Shown one piece after another: positions 39,501 through 48,100 of a stretch of DNA of 64,000 bases. Every line of letters begins with the position of its first letter. The stretch's first letter is position 1. The stretch comes from Paenibacillus tianmuensis (GTDB lineage Bacteria; Bacillota; Bacilli; Paenibacillales; NBRC-103111). The notes beneath the pieces were generated by a model, which had not been told where the DNA came from, searched no databases, and saw only the letters and a list, made by a program, of their open reading frames with translations. The DNA lies in the NCBI RefSeq assembly GCF_900100345.1, contig NZ_FMTT01000010.1:1-64000 (forward strand), in the 5' to 3' direction. The position numbers and the translations under genes were made by a program.

Positions 39501-41884
39501 TGATCGACCTGCTGACAGGCGAGACCGACAAGCAGGTTCCCGCAGCTCCGATCCTGACTGCCAAGGAAGAGGCGGTTCTGGCGAGCGCAGCGGCCGATTT
39601 TTTCAAAAAGCAGCTGTCCTCCGTCCTGGGAGTTCCGGCTGAGAGCATCGAAGCGTCTGCGCCGCTGGAAGTGTACGGCATCGACTCGATCATGGTGATG
39701 CAGCTGACCCGTCAATTGGAAAAAACGTTCGGTGCGTTGCCGAAGACGCTGTTCTTCGAGTACCAGAACATTCGCGATCTGACCGGGTACTTTTTGAAAA
39801 ATCACCGTGCCCATCTGATCGACCTGCTCGGGGTCGAGGAGCGACCGGCAGAGCCTGCATCGGTTTCGGTGGCAGCGCCTGTGCGGAAGGTCGTCGCGCC
39901 GGTTCACGCGGCGGTCAAGGAGCCGACCAAACAGAGCGGCGCGCTCGACGTCGCGATCATCGGCCTGTCAGGGCGCTATCCGCAGGCGGATGATCTGGAG
40001 GCATTCTGGAACAACTTGCGCGAGGGTCGGGACTCGATCACCGAGATTCCAAAGGAGCGCTGGGATCACAGCCCGTATTATGACCCGGATCGCAGCAAGC
40101 GTGGCAAGACGTACAGCAAGTGGGGCGGGTTCGTGCGCGATGTCGACAAGTTCGACCCGCTGTTCTTCAACATCGCACCTCGGGAAGCTGAGATCATGGA
40201 CCCGCAAGAGCGCCTGTTCCTGCAGTCCGTGTATGAGGCGATGGAAGATGCGGGCTACACCCGCGACACGCTCGTGTCAGGCGGGGAATCGGGCGAGGAG
40301 CGCAATGTCGGGGTCTACGTCGGGGTGATGTACTCGGAGTATCAGCTCTACGGAGCGGAGGAGACGCTGCGGGGCCGTCCGATGGCCTTGTCGGGCAACC
40401 CGTCGTCGATCGCCAACCGCGTGTCCTATTTCTTCAACTTGCACGGCCCGAGCCTTGCGGTCGATACGATGTGCTCCTCGTCGCTCACGGCGATTCATCT
40501 GGCCTGCCAGAGTCTGGAGCAAGGCGACTGCGAGCTGGCCGTGGCCGGCGGGGTCAACCTGTCCTTGCATCCGAACAAGTACCTGATGCTCGGCCAAGGC
40601 AAGTTCGCGTCGAGCAAAGGGCGCTGTGAGAGCTTTGGTGAAGGGGGCGACGGGTACGTGCCGGGTGAAGGCGTCGGCGCTGTGCTGCTCAAACCGCTCG
40701 CCAAGGCGTTGGAGGACGGCGACCAGATCTACGGCGTGATCAAGGGGACGGCGGTCAATCACGGCGGCAAGACCAACGGCTACTCCGTCCCGAATCCGAA
40801 TCTGCAAGCTCGCGTGATCGGACGCGCGTTCAAAAAGGCCGGCATTCACCCGCGCTCCCTCTCTTACTTGGAAGCGCACGGCACGGGAACGGCGCTCGGC
40901 GACCCGATCGAGATCGCCGGATTGATGAGAGTCTTCCAAGAAGACACGGCAGACACGCAATTCTGCGCGATCGGATCAGTCAAATCGAACATCGGCCACT
41001 GCGAGAGTGCGGCTGGCATCGCGGGCCTGACCAAAGTGCTGCTGCAGATGAAGCATCGCCAGCTGGTGCCGTCTCTGCACGCAGACGTGCTGAACCCGAA
41101 CATCGACTTTGGTCGGACGCCGTTCGTCGTGCAGCGGGAACTGGCGGAGTGGAAGCGCCCGCTGCTGGAGGTGGACGGCGAGCTTCGCGAGGTTCCGCGC
41201 ATCGCTGGCATCTCCTCGTTCGGAGCGGGAGGTTCCAATGCGCATCTTGTGATCGAGGAGCATGTGCCGGAGGTAGCACCGCGAGCGGCTGCCCGTATCG
41301 CGCAGAACCGTCCGGCTCTGCTCGTGCTGTCCGCCAAAGACGAGCAGCGTCTGCACGAGCAGGTGCTGCGCCTGCAGGCGGCGATCGACAGACAGGTCGT
41401 GACGGATGACACGCTCGCCGATGCGGCCTATACCTTGCAGGTGGGGCGCGAAGTGATGGAAGAGCGGCTCGCCGTGGTGGCAACCTCCGCACAGGACCTG
41501 CAGCAGAAGCTGTCCGCCTATCTGCAAGGCCGTCCGGCGCTTGGCGCGGTCTTCCGCGGTCCGACGGACAGCTCGCTTTCGTTCGCGGCGGATCAAGTTC
41601 TGCAGGAGCTCGTGACGAAATGGTGGGAGAGCGGACAGCTTGCAAAGCTGGCCGACCTCTGGGTCAAGGGCCTGCGTGTGGAGTTCGGTTCTTTGTATGG
41701 CACGGAGAGACCGCGCCGCCTCTCGCTACCGATCTATCCGTTTGCCCGTGAGAGATGCTGGGCGGTGGAGGGGCCGAATTTTGACGAAGGGTTCTATGAG
41801 CAGATTCTGGACGAGATGGTGGACGAAGAGATCACCCTCGAAGAAGCCCTTCTGAAAATCAGCAGCGCCCTGATCCCGAATTGA
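33584..41884 (+). CDS. Trans-AT polyketide synthase C (cMT-ACP / KS-DH-KR*-ACP*-ACP / KS)
   Basis: 2766 residues, preceded by GAGGGGG and ATG. It opens with a C-methyltransferase 46-388 (LEIGAGTGGTS) and ACP 430-510 (S468), which complete module 6 begun in protein B; the domains match the contiguous KR-cMT-ACP of module 4. Module 7: KS7 590-1006; DH 1191-1473 (canonical); KR 1483-1886 with Rossmann GGAGGLG and Tyr1797 but Ala1784 where the catalytic Ser should be (FSAVAG instead of FSSVAG); a Ser-less ACP-like fold 1905-1980 (GIDA, Ala1941); a normal ACP 2000-2085 (S2035). Module 8: KS8 2121-2556 followed by its linker, then a short acidic helical tail (EQILDEMVDEEITLEEALLK) that looks like a C-terminal docking element for protein D, which starts with the KR of module 8. 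KS8 is almost identical in its core to KS6 and KS10. Confidence 0.93.
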   Translation: MNRYLGTRAGDIITVYPQKHPSIVKQIRKEFVSDDATLLRVWAEGSRDREELDELLCRLLGAHLRELGLHPAKNPARGLADLYNKWYEESLALLTRYAHLSFDASSETLWQEWEARKSRWLEKAELKAQVVLVETTMRALPDILTGKRAATDILFPDASMKLVEGVYKNNAISDGFNEVLADTVVLYLQERLKNEPAARIRILEIGAGTGGTSAMVFDKLQPYQQHVEEYCYTDISKAFLLHAEREYAPKAPYLTYRVFNVEEPIAGQGLDAGAYDLVLATNCLHATKNIRQTLRNAKAVLAKNGLLLLNEMSRNSVFTHLTFGLLDGWWRYEDAELRMPGCPGLSPEAWSSVLKAEGFRAVDHPAQKAHNLGQQIIVAESDGVVRQKQGQGPTVASTAAKSPKTEIPVVSREAGEAPASEVTASEVTEALIEERVKEAIKDQLVSSLKVDRDRIDSDKSFADYGLDSITGVHLVQALNDKLPVGLKTTNLFDYSSVNQLASYMLRQYKEALATAFAPAKPQTSATTSATAIANDPAIANTIASAATLVQTARAQADVQQGARESAREGGRVDGRDDAGKKISEQGGDLDAIAIVGMSGRFPKSGDLGELWEHLANGDDLVGPVTRWDLRSYHAEGARFCNEGGFLDDIDRFDPLFFHISGVEATYMDPQQRIFLEESWKALEVAGYAGDAVKGASCGVYVGINGGDYQQSMVEQAPAQAMWGNAASVIPARISYFLDLQGPAVAVDTACSSSLVSIHLACQGLRSGETDMALAGGVFIQSTPRFYLTAERASMLSATGRCHTFDDQANGFVPGEGVGVVVLKRLKDALADRDHIYGVIRGSALNQDGTTNGITAPSANSQERLEREVYETHGINPEQIQLVEAHGTGTKLGDPIEFDALTRAFRAYTDRKEYCAIGSIKTNIGHAAAAAGVAGVLKILLALEHKQLPPSLHFDAWNANIEHQGSPFYVNTKLRDWSIEPGSKRRAAISAFGFSGTNAHMVIEEAPQTVRTPIDRAGHLIVLSARTAEQLRKQVQNLIAFCEQEPNADCGNISYTLLVGRRHLPHRLACVVRDVPELVKSLQKWLETGKVAGVHHGELLENELREQPSLKRYGNQCIENCRHAAQGADLLEQLAAVADLYAQGYALEYGRLFEGLPYARIPLPTYPFAKERYWKPEGSAQSVAKAGGTNSRTLHPLLHENISVLEEQRYASVFTGKEFFLADHVINGQRILPGVAHLEMVRAALELAAGASEEGSAWRLQHVGFASPILAGNGPVEVQVGLRAEEAEAISFEVRDGRGAVVHSQGRARRLGKADAPAVDLATLQTACSQNRISASELYELFRQAGLDYGPAHQGIESLSIGTGQVLAKLSLPDCVADTESRYVLHPSLMDAALQAAIGLMLGTASFKPLVPFALEEVEIYGPCTPSMWAVVRRSEGSTAEDKVQKFDVDACDENGQVRVRLKGYTSRVLEEGAGGRTQGAHLLQPSWKQQGIAQKTALPALSQHLVLLCELTAPLVLGGQVVALQSDRQDIAERYQAYAVRVFEEIQTLLRSKPQGKALVQVVVPADGEGQVFSGLAGLLRTARRENPNLIAQLIEVEDTAGLEHKLLENRHSLQDDRIRYRYGQRWVASWDVAEVSQQAFHIPWRDGGVYLLTGGAGGLGLIFAKEIASQVKAPRLILTGRSPLGLQQQAALQELKDLGAHIEYQQVDVTREEAVAGLFEEIRARYDTLQGILHGAGVIRDNFIIRKTGQEMQEVLAPKVSGLVHLDRSSIGLPLDFFVLFSAVAGCLGNPGQADYAAANGFLDAYAAERNRLVARGQRQGRTLAIDWPLWQDGGMQVDAETEQWMREHTGMIPLEIRNGIRALYQGLAIGCDQVMVVQGDLARITEKLHPLFPAPAARPVHSVAGHVQARVLQIASDLLQVRPDELDAEAEWLDYGIDAFLMNELADRLNEEFGLDLTPSTFSELPTIQQVIDLLTGETDKQVPAAPILTAKEEAVLASAAADFFKKQLSSVLGVPAESIEASAPLEVYGIDSIMVMQLTRQLEKTFGALPKTLFFEYQNIRDLTGYFLKNHRAHLIDLLGVEERPAEPASVSVAAPVRKVVAPVHAAVKEPTKQSGALDVAIIGLSGRYPQADDLEAFWNNLREGRDSITEIPKERWDHSPYYDPDRSKRGKTYSKWGGFVRDVDKFDPLFFNIAPREAEIMDPQERLFLQSVYEAMEDAGYTRDTLVSGGESGEERNVGVYVGVMYSEYQLYGAEETLRGRPMALSGNPSSIANRVSYFFNLHGPSLAVDTMCSSSLTAIHLACQSLEQGDCELAVAGGVNLSLHPNKYLMLGQGKFASSKGRCESFGEGGDGYVPGEGVGAVLLKPLAKALEDGDQIYGVIKGTAVNHGGKTNGYSVPNPNLQARVIGRAFKKAGIHPRSLSYLEAHGTGTALGDPIEIAGLMRVFQEDTADTQFCAIGSVKSNIGHCESAAGIAGLTKVLLQMKHRQLVPSLHADVLNPNIDFGRTPFVVQRELAEWKRPLLEVDGELREVPRIAGISSFGAGGSNAHLVIEEHVPEVAPRAAARIAQNRPALLVLSAKDEQRLHEQVLRLQAAIDRQVVTDDTLADAAYTLQVGREVMEERLAVVATSAQDLQQKLSAYLQGRPALGAVFRGPTDSSLSFAADQVLQELVTKWWESGQLAKLADLWVKGLRVEFGSLYGTERPRRLSLPIYPFARERCWAVEGPNFDEGFYEQILDEMVDEEITLEEALLKISSALIPN

Positions 41885-41888
41885 TCTC

Positions 41889-41918
41889 TTGACTAAATGA
41901 ATGTTGCGAGATTAGTAT
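41889..41918 (+). promoter_or_regulatory. Sigma-A-like promoter P2 inside the cluster
   Basis: TTGACT (41889-41894), an 18-bp spacer and TAGTAT (41913-41918, then TA). It has the same -35, spacer length and -10 octamer as P1 at 1237-1266. It starts 4 bp after the PKS C stop codon and 40 bp before the second RNA element, so the whole promoter-leader unit appears duplicated. Confidence 0.6.
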
Positions 41919-41957
41919 TAGGTATAAGAAGGTAAATGATGGTATGATTGAAAAAAA

Positions 41958-42009
41958 CTCCTTATTTGCTTTCCAATCGATGTTGCGGCGCGTTGGCGGG
42001 CGTAAGGGG
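41958..42009 (+). promoter_or_regulatory. Putative LoaP-recognised leader RNA element, copy 2
   Basis: An outer helix CTCCTTA (41958-41964) with TAAGGGG (42003-42009) surrounds TCGATGTTGCGGCGCGTTGG (41977-41996). The hairpin folds like copy 1, with a UGCG tetraloop (41984-41987), so both copies have UNCG loops. The outer helix has a different sequence from copy 1 yet keeps 7 bp (one G-U), which is the pattern expected of a conserved RNA structure. It is followed 88 nt later by an intrinsic terminator that precedes the PKS D coding region. Confidence 0.7.
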
Positions 42010-42096
42010 CACATCCAGTTGCATTGTGTCGTGTGCATGTGGGCAGATGACATGGGAAGAGTATGTCCGCATGACATATTTTCATAGCAGAACCTA

Positions 42097-42126
42097 AAAA
42101 AAGGGAGGAGCGATCCTCCCTTTTTT
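42097..42126. terminator. Intrinsic terminator in the leader of PKS D
   Basis: GGGAGGA (42103-42109) pairs with TCCTCCC (42114-42120) around a GCGA loop, flanked by six A and six T that can extend the stem, so it can work in both directions. It lies downstream of P2 and RNA element 2 and 54 bp before the PKS D start, where it would act as an attenuator of the right half of the cluster. Confidence 0.88.
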
Positions 42127-42179
42127 CTATTTATATGAGAGAAATTCGAAAAGAAACGCCGAACCGCGAGGAGGCACAT

Positions 42180-45100
42180 ATGAAAGATTTCCTGCAGCAA
42201 CTATTGTCTGAAGTGAAACACAATCGTTTGTCCAAATCCGAAGCGATAGATATGATTCGAAATGCACAGGCGGCAAGCAGAAACGAGTCCGTTTCTGAGC
42301 CGGCTTCTGAATTGTTGACCTATGAAGAAGTCTGGAAGGAGGAAAAGGCGGCCGAGGGAACGCCGCTTCGTGCGAGCAAGCTGATCTGCTTCCTGACAGA
42401 GCCGGAGCATCAGCAAGCGGTCGTGGAAGCGGTGCAGGCTGTCGATGATCGCGTACAGGTTGCGTTCGTCACCAGCGGGGAGAGCCTTCAGGACGTGCTC
42501 GGCGACGGGCGGCGGGACTGGCAAGAGGTGGACGCCGTGCTGTACCTCTGTCCGCTGGAGGATGCGAGCTGCCGTCAGGACCCGGCTGCGCTCGTTCCTC
42601 TTGTCCAAGATCTGGCGAAGTCGAACGTGCAGGCCAAGCGACTGCTGCTCCTCGGTTCTTATGCCAACGAATTGGAGCGCTGTCATCTGGAGTCGTGGAT
42701 CGCGCTGACCCGCTCGCTACGGCTCGTGCTGCCACAGACGCAGGCGGCCATGTTCATTCAAGAGGGAGAGGTCTCGCTCGCTGCGTGCCTGCCGAAGATT
42801 TTGACGGAACTGCAAGCGCCGTCGCTCTCCAGCGTTCTCTACCGATCCGGCAAGCGCTATGTCTGCTCCGTGCAGCCGACCGACTTGCAAGCGGGCGACT
42901 TGAAGGTGAGAGCAGGGGGCACTTATCTGATCACCGGAGGATGCGGCGGGCTTGGGTATTTATTTTCGGAATATTTTGCGAAAAAAGGTCCGGTCAAGCT
43001 GATCCTGACTGGCCGCTCTGCGCTTGACGATGAGAAGCTGGCCAAGATCCGTGCTCTGGAACAGCTGGGCAGCCAAGTCCTGTATGTGAAAGCGGATGTC
43101 TGCGAGGCGGATGCGATGCGGGAAGGGCTTGCTCAAGCGCGTGAGCAGTTTGGCGCGATTCATGGCGTTGTGCATGCGGCGGGTGTCACGAGCGACCGGA
43201 GCATCCTTGAGAAAGATGCGGAGAGTTTCAAGCGCATCCTCGACCCGAAAATCAGGGGCACCCAAGTGCTTGATGAGCTGCTCGCAGACGAAGAGGCGTT
43301 GGAGTTCGTCTGCTATTTCTCGTCGTCTTCGGCGGTCCTCGGCGACTTTGGTTCGGGTGACTATGCGCTGGCGAACCGGTTCCAGATGGCCTATGCAGCC
43401 ATGCGAAACGAACAGGGGCGTCCCGGTAAGACGCTGGTGATCAACTGGCCGCTCTGGAGAGACGGAGGCATGGGGCTGGAAGATGAGGAGAGCGCCAAGA
43501 TCTACCTGAAAACGAGCGGTCAGCGCTTCTTGGAAGTGGAAGAAGGGCTGGCGATGTTCGACCTCCTTCTCTCGCAGGAGCGGACGCAGCATCTGGTCAT
43601 GGCCGGAGAGCGCCGTCGAGTCGAGCACTTCCTCGGCCTGTCGCAGCCGGAGCCTTCGAAGGCTCCGACCTCGCAAGCGGTCCTCTCTTCCGGTTCCGGA
43701 AGACGTCCGGAGATGAAGGGATTCACGGTGGCACAATGCTTGACGTGGGATTTGCAAGAACTGATCGGCGGAATTCTAAAGGTCTCGCGGGACAAGTTGG
43801 ACGTGGGGACGAACCTGGCCGATTTTGGATTTGAGTCGGTCAGCTTGGCCGAGCTGGCCGCTGCGATGACGAAGCATTTTGGCGTGGAGATCTCCCCGGC
43901 GGTGTTTTTCGGGCATTCGACGATTCAGGCGCTGGTCTCGCATCTGGAGAGCGAGCATGGAGAAGTCGTGCGCGCCTTCTACGCGACGGAGCGAGTGCAG
44001 CCTGAGCGTGTGGAGAAACAGCCGGAAGCGTCTCTTGAGGACACTATTGCGGAAACGGCGGCGACCGAGACCTCGGGAGCGGGGCCGGAGCCGATTGCGA
44101 TCATCGGGATGAGCGGGCGCTTCCCGCAGGCGCGCGACATCGACGAACTGTGGGACATCCTCGCCGAAGGACGGGATGCGGTCACCGAGATTCCGGAAGA
44201 CCGCTATGACTGGCGGGAGTATTATGGCGACCGCAGCCGCAGCAAATGGCTGGGTGCGATCCCGGGCGTGCGGGAGTTCGATCCGCTGTTCTTTGAGATC
44301 TCGCCGCTGGAAGCCGAAGCGATGGACCCGAAACAGCGCCTGCTCCTGCAAGAGGCGTGGCGGGCGCTGGAAGATGCGGGATTGGGCAAGCGACATCTGA
44401 ACGAGAGCAAGATCGGCATGTTCGTCGGCGTGGAAGAAGGCGACTATCAGATGCTGTCTCAAGGCGAGGATACCAGCATCACGTCGAACCATAACGCGAT
44501 TCTTGCGGCGCGCCTGCCGTATTTCCTGAACTTTAGCGGCCCGGTGATGGCGATCAATACCGCCTGCTCCTCCGGGTTGGTGGTAGCCCATCAGGCCTGC
44601 TTGAGCCTGCGAAATGGGGAGTGTGACGCGGCGGTGGTCGCCGGCGTGAACTTGCTGCTGACGCCGGCCGCTTACCTAGGCATGACGGAGGCCGGCATGC
44701 TGTCGGAAGATGGCAAATGCAAGGCGTTTGACAACGGGGCGAACGGTTTGGTGCCGGGGGAAGCCGTGGCGGTGGTCGTGCTCAAGCGGCTCTCGCAAGC
44801 ACTGGCGGACGGCGACCCGGTCTACGCGGTCATCCAAGGCAGCGGCGTGAACTATGACGGCAAGACGAACGGCATCACGGCGCCAAGCACCGTCGCACAG
44901 GCGAATCTCGTACAGGATGTGTACGAGCAGCACGAGGTAGACCCGGAAGAGATCGACTACATCGTGACGCATGGCACCGGGACGAAGCTCGGGGACCCGG
45001 TCGAGGTTCATGCGCTGCAGGACGTCTTCAAGCGCCGCACGCAAAAGCGCGGGTATTGTGCGCTGACTTCGACCAAGACCAATCTGGGCCACACGTTTGC

Positions 45101-48100
45101 GGCGTCAGGTTTGGTCAACCTGATCAGCTTGGTTCAGGCGATGCGGCATGAGACCATCCCGGCCAGCCTGCATTGCGAGACGGAGAACGAGTACATCCGT
45201 TGGGAGAACAGTGCCTTTTATGTGAATAAGACGAGCAAGCCGTGGACGAAGCGGGCGGGCGCAGGCCGTGTGGGAGCGTTGAGTTCGTTCGGCATGAGCG
45301 GCACCAACGCGCACATGGTCGTCCGCAGTTTTGAAAAGGGTGGGAATACCGGTCCCCAGGACTCGCATTACCTGCTCGCATTTTCGGCGAAAACGGACGA
45401 GGCGCTGCAAGAGAAACTGCAAGACATGATCGCGAAGCTGGAGACCGATTCGGGCGCGGCAGGCAGTCTCGCGCAGATCAGCTACACGTTGCTGGAGGGG
45501 CGTCAGCATTTTGCCCATCGTCTGGCGGTCGTGGTGCAGGATGCGCAGGAGATGCTGCGCGTTCTGAAACAGGCGCGGGAAGGTGTGCAAGATGCCAACG
45601 TGTTCCGCGGCAAGGTGGCGCGCGAGAAGGCCGGAGAGCCGGCCCTGCAGGAGCAGGCGTTGGAGCTGGCAGGGAAGAGCCGCGAATTGGCGACGAACCC
45701 TGCGGCCTATCAGGAGCACCTTCGTACACTTGCCGGTCTGTATTGCCAAGGCGGCGAGATCGCGGGAGACGCGCTGTTCGGCGCAGAAAGACCTACGCGC
45801 ACGAACCTGCCGACCTATCCGTTCGCGCGGGAAGAATACTGGGTTGCACAGAAGGCGGAGGTCAGCGCTCTTCCGACGGCGTCGCAGTTGCATCCGCTGG
45901 TTCATCGGAACACGTCTGATTTTGCGGAACAGCGCTTTTCCTCGACGTTCACGGGAGCGGAGTTCTTCTTGGCCGATCATGTGGTCAAGGGGCAGAAGGT
46001 GCTGCCCGGCGTGGCCTATCTGGAGATGGCCCGCAAGGCGGTCGAGCAGGCGGCTGGCCTGAAGGATATTCGCCTGCGCAATGTGGTCTGGGCGCGGCCG
46101 ATCCTCGTCGGCGAAGAACCTGTCGAGGTGCACATCGCCCTCTTCCCGGAGGCGGGCGGAGAAGTTGGATATGAGGTCTACACCCTGCAAGACGGGGAGG
46201 AGATCGTGCACAGCCAAGGACGCGCCGTGCGGAATGCGCCGGCGGAAGAAGCGCCGAAGTGGAACCTGAAGGAACTGCAAGCATCCTTCGTGCAGGGACA
46301 GTACGGGGCAGCGGACTGCTATGAATTTTTCCGTGCGATGGGCATGGAGTACGGGCCGGCCTATCAAGGCATCGAGCAGGTGCAGGTGGGCGAAGGGCGC
46401 GTGCTGGCCGGATTGAGGCTGCCGTCCGTCGTCACCGACTCTCTGGCCGACTACCTTCTGCATCCGAGCCTTGCAGATGCGGCCTTGCAATCGGCCGTCG
46501 GGTTCCTGATCGGGCAAGAGATCTTCAAGCCGGCACTGCCGTTTGCGCTGCAGGAGCTAGATGTCTTCGGGCCGTGTGAAGCCGAGATGTGGGCGCTCGT
46601 TCGATACAGCGCGGGCAGCCGGCCGGAAGAAAAGGTGCAAAAGCTCGATGTCGACCTCTGCGACAAGGAAGGAAGCGTTCGCATCCGTCTCAAAGGGTAT
46701 ACCTCCCGCGTGCTGGAAGCTGGAGCGGTTGCGGAAGACGAGCAGGCCGCTGTGCCGGAGAAGCTCGTGGAAACGAGCCGGGAAGAGGTAGCTGCTGCGA
46801 GCGCGGACCCCTTGCAGGAGAGAGCGATCGCGTATCTCAAAGAGCAGGTGTCCACCGTTTTGAAATGGCCGGTGAGCCGCCTTGATGCGGATGCGCCGCT
46901 CGAACAGTACGGGATTGATTCCATGCTGGTGATGAAGCTGACCAACCAGTTGGAAAAAACATTTGGCTCTCTGCCCAAGACGCTCTTTTTTGAGTACCAG
47001 AACCTCCGAGACCTGGCTGGGTACTTCCTCGACTCGCATCGAGCGCAACTGGTGCGGCTGACAGGGGACGAGGAACCGGCACAAGACGCCGCGCCGGCCC
47101 GCAAGCCTGCGGTCAAGGAGACGCCGGAACGGACGGCGCTCGTCAGCCGTCGACGCCAGCGGTTCGCTTCGATGGCGCATGCACAAGAAGAGGGAGCGAA
47201 CGGCAGGCTGGACGTCGCGATCATCGGCGTCTCCGGCCGCTATCCGGGGGCGCGCAACCTTCAGGAATTCTGGGGCAATCTGCGGGACGGCGAGGATTCG
47301 ATCACGGAGATTCCTCAAGAACGCTGGGATCATAGCCTCTATTTTGACCCGGACAAAAACAAGGCGGGCAAGACGAACAGCAAATGGGGCGGATTTATTG
47401 ACGGCGTGGATCAATTCGATCCGCTGTTCTTCAACATCTCCCCGCGCGAGGCGGAGCTCATGGACCCGCAGGAGCGATTGTTCATGCAGACCGTCTATGA
47501 AGCGATGGAAGACGCCGGTTATACCCGCGAGACGCTCGCCAAGCAGCGCGGACGGGGGCTTGACGGCAACGTTGGGGTCTATGTCGGCGTGATGTACGAA
47601 GAGTATCAGCTGTATGGCGCACAGGAGACGCTGCTTGGCCGCCCGATCGCGCTGGCGGGAAGTCCGGCTTCGATCGCCAACAGGGTGTCGTACTTCTTCA
47701 ACCTGCACGGGCCGAGCCTTGCCGTCGATACGATGTGTTCGTCTTCGCTGACGGCGATTCATCTGGCCTGCCAGAGCTTGCAACAAGGCGGTTGCGAGCT
47801 GGCGATCGCCGGCGGTGTCAACGTCTCGATTCACCCGAATAAGTACATTTTGCTCGGCCAAGGCAAGTTCGCGTCGAGCAAAGGGCGATGCGAGAGTTTT
47901 GGCGAAGGGGGCGACGGGTACGTGCCGGGCGAAGGCGTTGGCGCGGTGCTGCTCAAGCCTTTGTCCAAAGCGATTGAAGACGGCGATCAGATCTACGGCG
48001 TGATCAAGGCGACGGCGATCAACCACGGGGGCAAAACCAACGGGTATACCGTCCCGAACCCGAATGCGCAGGCGAATGTGATCGAGCAGGCGCTGCGGCA

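Noticed and set aside
42135-42179. ATG at 42135 as the start of PKS D
   Set aside because: It lies only 9 bp after the terminator T run with no ribosome binding site; the ATG at 42180 has GAGGAGG and gives a protein starting with a docking helix.
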